From NCBI RefSeq assembly GCF_963924675.1, contig NC_089225.1, forward strand, positions 109,506,313 through 109,570,312: a stretch of DNA of 64,000 nucleotides, given 5' to 3'. The translations under genes were made by a program, and so were the position numbers. Below are positions 12,436 to 23,592 of this stretch, in pieces. The number at the start of each line of letters is the position of its first letter. Position 1 is the first letter of the stretch. The DNA comes from Phocoena phocoena. Taxonomy: Eukaryota > Chordata > Mammalia > Artiodactyla > Phocoenidae. A model generated the notes under the pieces. The model did no database searches and had not been told where the DNA came from. It worked only from the letters and a program-made list of their open reading frames with translations.

Positions 12436-12525
12436 GAAGCACTAGGAGAAGCTTAGTTGTAAAAATGCAGATTTCCAGGGTCTTCCCCAGCATTTTATGA
12501 TTCAGGGATTCGTGTGTCAGGGATA
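12436..12525 (+). mobile_element. MER5/MER58-like hAT fragment
   Basis: AAAAATGCAGATTTCCAGGG followed by a C-rich block and TGATTCAGGG has the order of the hAT MER families. It is short and diverged, so the family assignment is tentative. Confidence 0.4.
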
Positions 12526-14162
12526 AAAGACCAAACGCACCTTTCTAACTGTTACATGAAGCCTGTGGATGCAAGTTCTGTGCAGACCACACTCTGAGAA
12601 GCCCTTCTTGCCTTACGACCTGGTGGGAGCCTAGTTTATCAGCCCAGACTTCCTTCCTGTCTCAGGAGCTCCCTGTGGTGTCTGTCTTATTCTTTACTCT
12701 GTCCTGAGAGTAGCTCAACAGATTTTTGGGAGCATGGGAGAGGGATTGACAAACTTGTTAACTTTAACTTAAACCAATGTAAACAATCACACAAGTGGCA
12801 TGGTCAAAGTCTGTGGCTTCATGGTCACCCTGTTCTGGTCAGCAAGGCTGCTCACTGACACCTCCTAGTCGTGAACTTTCTGATAAATGACAGGACTAGG
12901 TTTGGGGGGGGTCGTAGGCCCCATTCTGGCCACTGAGTTGTGAGCAGAAAGGATGTGTCGCCTCCAGGCCGCGCATTTGATTTCTGGTACAAGACCCTCC
13001 AGGCCCCCTTCTCCTGTGGTACCACCATAAGCAACATCCAGGAGGGACCGAGCCTGAGTCTGAGCCTCTGGTCAACATGACCTGTGATGAGAAACATCCC
13101 CCTGATTGTTTCTGTGGCTGAGACTGTGGACTGCTTGTTACAGCAGCATAACTGAGCCTATCCTAACTGATGACATGCCCAGATCTGGAGACCAGGGCAG
13201 GCCAGAGGTTCAGGATCTGCAGAATGGGGAGAGGGGCAGGGTTAAGACCAGGCAAGAGCAGTCAGTGCAGGTGACTGGATGGGCTGGTGTGTTGCAGGCA
13301 GGGGGCTGTAGCCAGCCCCACAGGGTGTGTGTAGACAAGGGGCCAAAGAGACCCCCTGTTTCCTCCAGTCTCTCCAGCCAGCTGGCTCTGCCTTCAAGCA
13401 CCACCCAGGCCAGTCCCAGCTCCAGAAATCTCTCTCTTTTTCCCCTGGAGGGGGGCCCCAGACAGCCCTCCCCACTGAGTCCTTTGAGAACCTGTGTTCT
13501 GACGAATCACTTAATGGGCAGCTCCTAAGGTCAAGTTCAATGGGATTGAAAACAGTCAATAATCCAGGGTTGAAATGCTGATGCCTCCTTTTTGCGTCTA
13601 CCTGTCCTGTGCTACCAACTTGAGGCACAAACACTCCACCGTGGGCGGAACAAGGGGTCCTCGGGGTGAGTGGCAGGCCCGCAGCTGCATTGCTGCCTCC
13701 TCCCTTCTGGGTTGTCATCTTTCCTACTTCATCCTGTCCTACTGCCTCCAGGAAACCAGGGTTCTCATGTTCTCTTCCTTTTCATATTCTCAAGCCTCCA
13801 CCAAGTCCTCGGACCGAACTCTTCAAGCCTTACCTTCCTCCTGGGCAAAAATCAGGCCCATCCTGTCTATCTCCCACAGTCACTTCAGCCACGCTCGGCG
13901 AAGCATCTGGAACTCAGAGGAGCCTCCTGAAGGAGCTTCGACTTTGTCCCCATGGGTAAGGGACCCAGGGCTCAGGCAGGCCTGAGCATCCCCGTGGTTG
14001 CTGCCCCTACGGGCCGCTGAGGGCACAGCGAGCACATGTTAGAAACACCCTCCTTTATTCCAGCTCCTTGGAGCCCGGCCCTGAGTGTGAATCCTGCCCT
14101 TAATGATTCACTAAAGCTGTGCTGGGAGCAGGGTCATCAGAAGGTAGTCAAAAGAGAAGTTT
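12526..14162. other. GC-rich unassigned stretch; part may be an old LTR
   Basis: The end around 13095-13165 (TGTTACAGCAGCATAACTGAG..CCTAACTGATGA) resembles an old MaLR-type LTR or related repeat end, but I cannot fix the family. Several long overlapping frames lie between 13106 and 13985 on both strands. They reflect the high GC content, show no domain and conflict with each other. Confidence 0.4.
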
Positions 14163-14167
14163 CTCTT

Positions 14168-14173
<6 letters not shown>

Positions 14174-14198
<25 letters not shown>

Positions 14199-14390
14199 GC
14201 GGTACGCGGGCCTCTCATCGTTGTGGCCTCTCCCGTTGCGGAGCACAGGCTCCGGACGCGCAGGCTCAGCGGCCATGGCTCACGGGCCCAGCCGCTCCAC
14301 GGCATGTGGGATCTTCCCGGACCGGGGCACGAACCCGCGTCCCCCGCATCGGCAGGCGGACTCTCAACCACTGCGCCACCAGGGAAGCCC
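14174..14390 (-). mobile_element. CHR SINE, full length, antisense, long oligo(T)
   Basis: An uninterrupted run of 26 T at 14173-14198 (the reverse of an A tail) is followed by a complete short CHR body ending in CCACCAGGGAAGCCC. Flanks CTCTTTCCTCT (14163-14173) and CTCTTTCTTCT (from 14391) form a TSD with one mismatch. The long pure tail and intact body suggest a fairly recent insertion. Confidence 0.93.
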
Positions 14391-15268
14391 CTCTTTCTTC
14401 TCTTGAAGAAAATGTTAGGAAATCCATGGCTGGCCTGCTGCTAATGACATGCCTGAACGCATTTCTCTTCAGCCCTGGAAGAAGCTTGCGAACTCTGTTT
14501 CTGCACTTAAGCCAGCATCAGGGGCAAGAAATGCCCAGAAATCCCACGGCCCACTGTTGCAGGTGCTCATTGACGTAAGCAACGTTCCTCTTCCTAAAAC
14601 ATGTAATTTATTCCTTTGTGTTATTCAGTAGCTTTGAAAATTCGACTTAAACACCCGTTTTCATTACAAATACCCTCCTTTTAGAGTCAACGAAACTACA
14701 GCTCATTATCTGGCCTAATTTGCACGCTTCCCACTTATATACCTAGCAATATAAAACACAAGAATACAAGCCTTTAGCTGCAAACAATGATGTTAAGTCT
14801 GGAATAAACAACTTCCTTTATTTTTATCACCAGTGTAATTCTCTATCTTGTTGCCAGACACCAATAGGAGAGCAGATCCGTTTTGGACAAGGGAGTTATA
14901 GGTCTTTGGGGGACTCTTTTATCCCCTAAAGCTTCACACCAGGGAGAAGGCATTTAGACAAAGAGCAAATTCATGCAATAAATAATACCTTTTGTCTGTT
15001 CATTGGAAGTTCAGGTTGCTCTGTTGCAGGAAGGGGTTTTCTTGCTGGCAGCTTTCCGGTTTCCAGACCTGCAGCCCCGAAGACTCTGGAATTTGAGGGC
15101 AAGGGCATGTTTTGCTGGTTTGGGCTGGGCATTAGATGTTGCGACAAAAAATAGAAATGAAGTTTTTCGTCTCCTGAGAACAAGGACAGTAGAGGGGACC
15201 CTGAACAGGCTAGAGAAGAAACATAAACTGACCTGAAAGTGTTAATCAATCCTCGTTTTATTTTAACT
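14391..15268. other. Unassigned non-coding stretch
   Basis: No named repeat. Open frames at 14971-15309 (minus) and 15003-15236 (plus) overlap on opposite strands and show no domain. Confidence 0.4.
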
Positions 15269-15721
15269 GTTACTAACCTGTAGTGTCTGTAACGAGATTT
15301 GTCCTTCACAAAACTGACCTGTCACCCCGAATTCTGTGTAATTTACATCCTGCACCTGGTATTTACTCTCCCTGTAAGCCCTTGCAGCAAATCAGCCCCT
15401 GTAGCTGTTTGCATTTCAGAAAAGAGGTCGCAGGCGGATAACCCAGAGACTAACAGACCCAATTACCGGGTTGCCTGACGCCAGCCGTGACTGTTTTGAA
15501 ACAATGCAAGAAGAAGCAGAATGCAAGACCTTCACCATTTTGATCCTTGCCGCTCACTTCTGACTGTGAACTCCCCCTGTAAGAATCCCTGTAATTCCCC
15601 AGGAAGGGGGGCACAGTTCTTGAGGCACTAGCCTGCTATGTCTTCCCTTTGCCTGGCAGAGAAATAAAAGCCTCTCTATTTCTTTCCCTCCGAATCTCTG
15701 TCTCTGTATTTCTATTTGGCA
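15269..15721 (+). mobile_element. Probable ERV1-type LTR
   Basis: The segment can be read as TG..CA: it opens with TGTTACTAACC and closes with CTATTTGGCA. An AATAAA polyadenylation signal sits at 15662-15667, followed by a CT-rich U5-like tail. Directly after it, TTGGTGCACAGGGAG (15722 onward) has the TGG start expected of a tRNA primer-binding site. No TSD is seen. This fits an LTR still joined to a scrap of internal sequence, but no retroviral coding region is recognisable downstream. Confidence 0.55.
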
Positions 15722-16234
15722 TTGGTGCACAGGGAGCAAGGGTTTTGGCTGCGTAGCTGGAGGAGTAAAGGGGTCAGAAGGGTGATTGTCCCTGAGCAAC
15801 CAAGCAAAGGACAACGCCTGCATTGTATTCCCACCCCCCGACCGCCATGGTGAACTTGGAAAGCTGGCCCTGGCCCTCTCCTACCCCCTCACTCCCACCG
15901 GAAGCCCCAGCTCACATCCCACCTTCACAGCCTGGACCCTGAACTCACGTCTACACAGCCCACTCCCATTTCTTCCTCCCCAATCTGTCTCGCCAGTCTC
16001 CAGCTCCAGCACATTCCAAGTGTCTGTGTTCTCCAGCCTGGCTACCCACTTAGGAACAGCTTGAGAGGAAACCATCCATCACCAAGGCCCCTCACGCCAA
16101 CAGCAGTGTCTGGCTTCCCATCTCACCTGGGTCCTCGGTGCTGCTTGGCAGGTATTTTCCTCTTTCTTCTTCACCTCCCTACTTGTTCTTCGGCACAGCC
16201 ACTGCAGACAGTCACCGTGTGAATGCTAAACAGG
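15722..16234. other. C-rich unassigned stretch
   Basis: The first 15-20 bases may be a retroviral primer-binding site and leader. The rest is pyrimidine-rich sequence without a named family. Confidence 0.35.
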
Positions 16235-16719
16235 TGTATTCATTTCCTAGGGCTGTCAAAACGAATCGGCACACACTAGGTGGCTTGAAACCAAGGGAAT
16301 TCATTCTCTCATGGAGAGAACGGAAGGCTGGAAGTGCAAAATCAAGGTGTCAGCAGCGGGGTTCCTTCTGGAGGCTGTGAGGGAGAATCTGTTCTGTGCG
16401 TCTCTCCTAGCCCCTGGGGGTTCCCAGCAACCCTTAGAGCTCCCTGGCTGATGGATGCATCACTCCCGTCTCTGCCTGTGTTCGCATGGCTTTCTTTCCT
16501 TTATCTTCTCAGTGCGTGAGCCCAAATGTCCCTTTTCTTATAAGGACACACTCACTGGGTTAGGGCCATCCTAATCCAGTATGACCTCAACTTAACTTGA
16601 TTACATTTGCCAAGACCCTATTTCCAAATAAGTTGGCATACACAAGGCCCAGGAGTCAGGGCTTGAACATACATTTGTTTGATGGAGGTCAGGGTGTGGA
16701 CACAATTCTACCCACTATA
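16235..16719 (-). mobile_element. ERVL-MaLR-type LTR (MST/MLT-like), antisense
   Basis: The order CCTAGGGCTGTCAAAACGAA, AATCAAGGTGTCAGCAG, CTTATAAGGACACACTCA, CCCTATTTCCAAATAAG and CACAATTCTACCCACTATA is the reverse of the common MaLR LTR layout. The ends are TG-like at 16235 and TA at 16719. I find no 5-bp TSD. This is a solo, non-coding LTR. Confidence 0.65.
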
Positions 16720-16760
16720 ATAAATATCTGGCGTTTAGAAACACTTACTAGATTTTAGCA

Positions 16761-16963
16761 TTTTTTTTTTGGCGGTACGCGGGCCTCTCACCGCTGTGGC
16801 CTCTCCCGTTGCGGAGCACAGGCTCCGGACGCGCAGGCTCAGCGGCCATGGCTCACGGGCCCAGCCGCTCCGCGGCATGTGGGATCTTCCCAGACCGGGG
16901 CACGAACCCGCGTTCCCCGCGTCGGCAGGCTGACTCTCAACCACTGCGCCACCGGGGAAGCCC
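16761..16963 (-). mobile_element. CHR SINE, antisense, short tail
   Basis: A complete short CHR body follows only 10 T. It sits about 40 bp beyond the MaLR-type LTR. No convincing TSD is visible (at most a shared AGCAT), so small deletions or mutations may have changed the flanks. Confidence 0.9.
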
Positions 16964-17232
16964 GAGGGAGCATCATCTAACCCCTACACTCTCATCAGGT
17001 CATTTGCATTTTCTTCCCTAGAGGAAAGACCACTGAATAAGTAATTCTCAACCTCTTCCACCTCATCTATATCACCACTCCCTCCACTCCTGTCACTGGG
17101 TACCCATCCCCACCCCCATCCCTACCCCTGCCAGTGTTTCCAAAGCTAGCTGTTCACCTTTGCCTCTACCCCTAATTTCCTGACTCTCCTGAAAACTGAC
17201 CTGGTGTCTCCTTGATTAAAAATCCACCTGAG
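16964..17232. other. Unassigned C/T-rich stretch
   Basis: Pyrimidine-rich, with no named repeat or open frame of interest. Confidence 0.4.
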
Positions 17233-17267
17233 GGGGCTTCCCTGGTGGCGCAGTGGTTGAGAGTCCG
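17233..17267 (+). mobile_element. CHR SINE 5' head fragment only
   Basis: Only the first 35 or so bases of the SINE are present (GGGCTTCCCTGG to TTGAGAGTCCG). They are almost identical to the intact copies, then the sequence diverges abruptly to unrelated DNA. There is no body, A tail or TSD. Confidence 0.85.
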
Positions 17268-18173
17268 TTTAGGCCACAGTTAATGGCGATCTACATAAAA
17301 TTGTCCAGCAGATTCCTTTGGGTTCTAAAGGCCATGAAAGCACCCCATGAAGATGGGAAGGACTAGGTTTGCACAGACGGTCGACGGAGGGTTTTAGGTG
17401 GACTGTGGACATGGGGCATCTTTGAGGCATTGCAGAGACCAGGGATAAAGTGGGCTGGGTACCAGCAACTGCCAGTTTTATTTCTCCCAAAAGGCAAATA
17501 AAATGAGTTTTTGCAAACTGTAACTCAATGAGCTTGACATTGATCCCAGAGATAACTCTGTAATGTACTATGGAAGGAGTAGTTAATGATCCCAAATAGG
17601 GAAACAAGGAAAGGTTGGCTAAGCCATAGTCATTTCCTTCCGTGATGGGGTTGGTAGGGTCTTAAAAGAAGGAGGTGAAGTGGCCCTAGACTCACTGATG
17701 TTCATTCTGGTGTGTTCTTTGATGTCATTCCAAGTGCCCTGCAGCCTCCGTTCAGCACCTTCCGTGACAGGGAACTCATTACCTCCCGAGGTAGATCATT
17801 CCATCTTTTAGCTGCTCAGATGGCAAGAAAATTTACTTTTCCTTCTGTTGAGCCAGAATTAGGCACCCTGAGGCTTCTAGTTATTGCTATTCATTATTTA
17901 TCAGTCTATCATGTCGAAGCCATCGGCACCCGCATACAAACACTGCGCTTCTGTCCACTTAGTCTGACATCAGATCAGCAGGGCTGGCAGCCACCTCTCT
18001 CCATGGACCCCTGAGGAGCATCCTCTCAGCTAACCGCCGAGGCTGTTGACATGTAGCAGTAGCTAAGTCATGGACACCATATCTTTACTGTATTGTTGGA
18101 GTTCTTGTTCAATGCAGGAGCTGACATTCTCTGTGTGGAATTTTCTCATATTCTGTTAGTTTTAAGCTCTAGC
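17268..18173. other. Unassigned stretch, part of it probably old repeat
   Basis: The phrase CCGTGACAGGGAACTCATTAC near 17762 reminds me of an old dispersed mammalian repeat I cannot name. No coding evidence. The frames at 17269-17607 and 17712-18014 carry no domain. Confidence 0.4.
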
Positions 18174-18260
18174 CCAGTAGCTCTTAATTAAGAATGGCTG
18201 TCAGAACATTCTCAAAATACAGATGTCTGGTCCTATCTTCAGACTATAGAGGCTGTGTAA
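18174..18260 (+). mobile_element. Possible MER20/MER58-like hAT fragment
   Basis: The order CCAGTAGCTCTTAAT..AAAATACAGATGTCTGG..ATCTTCAGACT is weakly similar to MER hAT elements. Very diverged. Confidence 0.3.
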
Positions 18261-18479
18261 CACAATATATAGGGTCCACAGGGAAGATGGATTATTTTTC
18301 TCCATTTGAAGGACCCAGGAACTCAGAACACACACACAGCAGCCCGAATAGATGGTTACTCCTGATATACAGAAGGTCCTGGATTAGAGGGCCAGGTGGG
18401 TCCAAGAAACATAGTTGTATTACTGTTACTCTCATCTTATTGTCATCCTCAAGCAGGTGCATTCCCGAAAAGCACGGGC

Positions 18480-18985
18480 TATTAAAATTAAAAAGCAGTC
18501 AACAAACTAGGGAACGATATTTGCAATAATTATAAGAGTCAAAGTTAATAGTTTAATACGCTCTGCGTTCATAAGTGTTGACAAGATGAACAGTGGACAC
18601 CCCAGAGGTAAACATGCTGATGATGTTCACAAATAACTTACGAAAAAGGAAATAAAAATGACGAAAAATATGGAACCAAGGTCACAATGTACCTGATAAT
18701 CAAAGAAATGTAAGCTTCAGCGACGTCGAGGTGGTTCTCAGAGTTGTGTCTTGTTCAGTGCTCTCCAAAGTACAATGCAGCGATTACGCGCTGCTTCTGA
18801 AAAACGGACCAGTGGTCACTTCTACTTTGGCGAATCTACCATAAAGAATGAAAATCAACATTCCCAAAAATGTATGCTCCAAATATTAACTTTAACAACA
18901 TTTCATAGCTTTTCTAATCACGGAAATAATCTAAATGTCCAAACTCAGAAATATGGCTATATAAATGATGGTTTATCTCCTGCAG
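18480..18985 (+). mobile_element. Ancient L1 ORF2 3' relic
   Basis: Phrases such as GATAATCAAAGAAATGTAAG and AATAATCTAAATGTCCAAAC correspond to the conserved C-terminal ORF2 region of old L1 elements. The piece is AT-rich and full of stops. The open frame at 18751-19023 crosses out of it and is not coding. Confidence 0.6.
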
Positions 18986-19084
18986 AAAGCTCTCTGTATT
19001 TTTACCTCCCCTGGGAGCACTGAGGGTTTCTTGTTCAAATCTCTAATATTCTCAACCTCATGACACTGTGATAACCCATCTCCC

Positions 19085-19196
19085 CCCAGAGTCTGTGAAT
19101 TCTTCATGGCAGGGATGCTTTCCGTTTATCTTTTTGTCCTCGCTGCCAGCTCAGTGATACTCACATACTCAATAAATATTTATTAAATGAATAAGA
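19085..19196 (+). mobile_element. L2 3' end
   Basis: TGTGAATTCTTCATGGCAGGGATG through CTCAATAAATATTTATTAAA and TGAATAAG matches the classic L2 terminus. Confidence 0.7.
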
Positions 19197-20950
19197 ACAA
19201 AATATGTATAGACTATCCCATAACTGTTAAAATAATATTTAAGTATGTCGTATAATAAAAAATGCTTATGTGAGAATAAGTAGAACCCCCCTGTATTTGG
19301 GGCACCAGCAGAACCAAGAGAAGATTCTAGCTCGAGTAACTTACACAGAAGTCAGAAAGTCTAGAAAGAAGCATTTAAATGTTGGAAAGTGTGTCTTGCT
19401 GTATAGTCTGGTGTTATCTTTACTGTCCTGACATCTGGCATGCAGGGACTTACCTTCCTGTACTCAAGGTGTCTAAATGTCTTTATCTGCCCAGGTAGGA
19501 GATGAGCATTCTGCAAAGTAAGTCCACAGAATGGGCTTTGAAGAGAGTTTAGAGTCCTGGTATAATTTCAGGTTTAAGAACCCAGACATGGATGGTACAG
19601 ACAATCACAGAAAGGGACTGAGTTAAGGGAGGTCTTCTATCGAGTGTTCAAGAGATCCTGGCATTGTCCCATTGGGCTTTTCTCTGATACTGTTAATTGG
19701 GGGAGCTGGGCCTTGCCTTTCAAAATGTATCAGGCCAGTGAGTCAAATTCAAAATCAAGTCAGCAGGATACAGCTGCACAGGCTCCGGGGTGGCGGGGTA
19801 GTTATTGAATGGGACATACGTCGTCCTGTTGCTATTTCATTGTAATTTACCATTAAATTCAAGTTGATGCCAATGAAATAGGACACTGTGACAGGCTTAT
19901 GGTTTCCTGCCCCATACTGAAGGCAGCTGGAATGTTTATTTTCCTAGCTGGAGACATTGATTCCATGGCCAGGGGTCAATTACAAAGACTACCCAGTGAA
20001 TTATGACTAATTTAAAAATATTTTGCAAAAACATAGTTGGGTTTGACGAAAATGTGATAAATGTTCACTGAGTCTTTTGAAACACTGAGAATTCTTAGTA
20101 GGACAGCAAGAATAAACAGTGTTTCAGGCAAACAGAGAGGAAAATGAGCAATTTTCTAGAACCTACCACAAGCTTTAATGAGTTATTGGGATTCAGTAAG
20201 ATGGATTCACACTTTCACTCATTTTGTTAGATTTGAGTATGGAGGTGCAGAAAAGAACCGGGATTAAAGATGGGCCATTAGAAGACCCAATTCTCAAATA
20301 TCTATAGGTCTTTCGTAATGAGATCCTTCACAAGTACTGGATGTGAAGGAAGAAGAATTTGAACAATGATTAATTTCTTTTATTGCTGATATAAAGACAT
20401 AATATGAATAGACTTTTCACTCCCCCTTCTCATAAAATGTCTATTTAAAACTGCTTCCAGCCAACTTCTACGCTATCTTCCCAGAACCACATAACCACAC
20501 TCCCCATCCTCCCCCAAGCCCAAGCTCTACGTGACTGCACAGAATCACAGGACACTCTTTTCTGCGGAACATCGAGAATGCCAGGGAATGCTCTCGACAC
20601 GCCACTTACAACCCACAGAACTCAAGCAAAGCGCCCTTTCGTTTGCGCATCACAGAATTTCCCGGCTTGTGACCTCCTGATTTTTTCTAGCATGTGATTC
20701 CAGCAAACTGACCCATCGTACCTAAACTTAAGTTGCATATATTTCTATGCCCAGAGCCAATTTCCTCTCATTGCATCTTCTGTCTCTTATTTTTTAAAGA
20801 AATTGAAGAAGTCACTGCAAAAAAAAAAAAAGTCCCCTTCTCTTTCTAAAGCCGTGGCCAGAATATTTGCGTGACCCACGGACTGTGATGATTGAATATC
20901 ATTTTCATCAACAGAGATACATCAACGTTTCTTGACTAATCAAAAATCAG
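19197..20950. other. Unassigned non-coding stretch
   Basis: No named repeat, open frame above 60 codons or RNA gene in about 1.75 kb. A run of A at 20820-20831 is the only low-complexity patch. Confidence 0.5.
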
Positions 20951-21745
20951 GCTTTCTTATAAGATTTGGAAGAGACATCTGCACTCCCATGTTCATTGCA
21001 GCATTATTCACAATAGCCAAGACATGGAAACATCCTAAATGCCTGTCAACTGGTGAATGCACGAAGATGTGACCAGTGCCTCTATCTCCATAACACAATG
21101 GAATATTGATTCAGCCTCTTGAGAAACATGAAAATCCTGCCATTTGCACCAGCATGGATGAATCTTGAGGGCGTTATGCTGGGATACATCAGACAGAGAA
21201 AGACAAATACTATATGGTATCACTTACTTGTCGAATCTACAAAACAGAGTCCTGAACTCGTAAAATCAGAGTAAAATGGTGGTTACCAAGGGCTGGGGTG
21301 TGGAGAATTGGGGAGAAGAAGTTCTGGAGATCAAATGCACAGCATAGTGACTCTAGTCAACAATACTGTAGTATTGGGCTTCCCTGGTGGCGCAGTGGTT
21401 GAGAGTCCGCCTGCCGATGCAGGGGACGCGAGTTCGTGCCCCGGTCCGGGAGGATCCCACGTGCCGCAGAGTGGCTGGGCCCGTGAGCCATCGCCGCTGA
21501 GCCTGCGCGTCCGGAGCCTGTGCTCCGCAAAAAAAAAGAATACTGTAGTATTGCTAAGAGACTAGATCTTAATTGTTTTCACCACAAATAGGAAAAGATA
21601 ATTATGTAATGTGACAGAAGTGTTAGCACCTGTGTTACGGTGGCAATCACATTGCAATGTATATAAATATATCAGATCAACAGGTTGAACACCTGAAACT
21701 TACATAATGTTATATGTCAACTACATTTCCATTAAAAAAAAATAA
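20951..21745 (+). mobile_element. L1 3' end (ORF2 C-terminus and 3' UTR), split by a SINE
   Basis: CATTGCAGCATTATTCACAATAGCC, AATGGAATATTGATTCAGCC and GGTGGTTACCAAGGGCTGGGG are hallmark L1 3' phrases, and the unit ends in CATTAAAAAAAAATAAATC. The CHR SINE at 21377-21538 interrupts the 3' UTR. The L1 is 5'-truncated and non-functional. Confidence 0.9.
21377..21538 (+). mobile_element. CHR SINE with 39-nt internal deletion, exact 15-bp TSD
   Basis: Both flanks read AATACTGTAGTATTG (21362-21376 and 21539-21553). The body is shorter than usual: after TGTGCTCCGCA it goes directly to the A tail, skipping the ~39-nt block that lies between two CCGCAA direct repeats in intact copies. It is inserted in the L1 3' UTR in the same orientation. 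Confidence 0.95.
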
Positions 21746-23365
21746 ATCAAGTAGAAAAGCGACTGATTAAAGAAGAAAAAAGCCAGGCTTCCTCAAAATT
21801 ACATTTATCCTGAGTGTTTGCTACTGTTGTCTCTAAACTTTAAATCCCCTAAATGAAAAATGAAAAGATTCTAACGGAAATAAAATTATACATACACATT
21901 TTTTCTTTTATCTTCATATTTTCCACCTCCCTCTCCATCCCAACTCCCATTCAAGCAGAGCTATATAGCCTTGAGCTAAAGGAGAAGAATGCGACAGGGC
22001 AAAAATCATCAGTTAAAAAAACAAATATGAATGAAGTTTCTCTTTAACAATCCAAGTGCTTAGGACACTAGAAAGGGTTCAGAGCATGGACCAGATGTTT
22101 GAGAAATACGAGTAAGGTTTCCTCAGAGGCAGGAAAGATTCTTCCAGACTGGGGCAAAGGAGATAGCAAAGAAACGAAGAGAGTGCAAACGTGGGGCTCT
22201 CGGGAAGGGCTGTCTGAAGTCCATCCTTGGAAGTATCTGTGCCCCAGGGTGGCAATGAAACAGAAGCCCACGTCGTCCCGCTGTATCGATGCTGAGAGCT
22301 ACACTGAAGGAGCCAGCTGGGTACACAGGTAGATCTTGGCAGCAACGTCAGTGCCCTCTGGCTGGACCACCAGGAGCACACCTGTAGTTGAACACAGCTG
22401 GCTTTGTTGATTTCATCGCCATAAACGGAGAAACCGTGGGGCACCTCAGGAAGAGGCGCTGGAAAGGATTTATTCTAGAATCTGGGCCCGTGCTGGGTGA
22501 TTTGGAGGAGGGCTCAAGAAAGCGGGACCTCTACCTGGATAGGATTCTCTCAGGAACCATGCAATTCTATGAGTGGGTGTCTCTATGTGGAGGGAAGAGG
22601 GAATGAAGGGGGACCCAAGCTACAACTAGTCAAGAAGAAGCAGTCAGGCATGCAGCCACCAGAGGGGATGTTTAGTCACTTTGTGGCTTAGACAATGGCC
22701 ATGTTTTGTCTGTGTTTGGACGTGATTATGGAGTAGGTTTGCCTGATGCCTACAGAACGACCTTCGTGTGATGCAGACACTCGGGTCCAGCCGTGGGTGC
22801 CAGGTCACTGGTGGCGCCAGGCCAGCTCCCTTTGCCAGCAGTGGTCTGTGCAGATCAGTCTCCCTGGGCAGATGAGGGCACACCTGCCCGAGCTGACGGC
22901 CCAGATCTAGAGAGCCCCGTCCCCCATCCTCAGCAGAACACTTAGTAGCATGTAATTCCCAAAGGCCTTATGTTCTATCTGGGAGAAAAGAGGGAGGCTC
23001 AGGTGGACAGATTTCCTTCGCTTCAGTGGAACTGAGGGTCAAAACAGAAACTGATATGAAGTGAGAGAGGAAAGCAAATCATATTTCCTGCACTTTTGAA
23101 TTGGGGCCAGGGACTGCTCACGTTACACGTCTGCACCCTGGGCTACTTACAAACCCTAAAATCAGAGTCATGTCATTCTGAAGCAGTGGCTCTGGACCTT
23201 CAGCAGTCACTGCTGACTTCAGAAACACCAGTGGCTTGAGATGAAATTTAGCTTCAACATCTCCTGCGGAATATTCCACATTCCCCAGATGTATCAAGGA
23301 GGGTGGACAGAAGAAATGAAGAGATCGCCAACAGCGATTTGGAGATTTTATTTAGCACTTACAGA
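21746..23365. other. Unassigned non-coding stretch
   Basis: No confident repeat or gene. Overlapping frames at 22079-22444 (minus) and 22099-22606 (plus) conflict with each other and show no domain or signal peptide. Confidence 0.45.
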
Positions 23366-23380
23366 TGACTTTAATTTTTT

Positions 23381-23577
23381 TTTTTGTGGTTCGCGGGCCT
23401 CTCACTGTTGCGGCCTCTCCCGTTGCGGAGCACAGGCTCCGGACGCGCAGGCTCAGTGGCCATGGCTCACGGGCCCAGCCGCTCCGCGGCACGTGGGATC
23501 CTCCCGGCCCGGGGCACGAACCCGTGTCCCCTGCATCGGCAGGTGGACTCTCAACCACTGCGCCACCAGGGAAGCAC
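23381..23577 (-). mobile_element. CHR SINE, antisense, with TSD
   Basis: Complete short CHR body. The TSD is TGACTTTAATTTTTT (23366-23380) against TGACGTTAATTTTTT (23578-23592), 14 of 15 matching. The T-run overlaps the TSD. Confidence 0.94.
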
Positions 23578-23592
23578 TGACGTTAATTTTTT

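Noticed and set aside
13106..13985. Cluster of overlapping frames considered as a gene
   Set aside because: Frames on both strands conflict. The region is GC-rich, which lengthens chance frames, and no domain, Kozak context or splice pattern is convincing.
14375..14390. CCACCAGGGAAGCCC at the antisense SINE ends considered as CTCF sites
   Set aside because: It matches the first half of the CTCF core but lacks the GGGGGCGC-type second half, so binding is unlikely.
14111..14578. Long frames with repeated protein phrases (for example VASPVAEHRLRTR or GDAGSCPGPGRSHM) here and at 16735, 23241, 33201, 38660, 44545 and 57665
   Set aside because: They are translations of CHR SINE copies on either strand. 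The similarity between them reflects the repeat, not a protein family.
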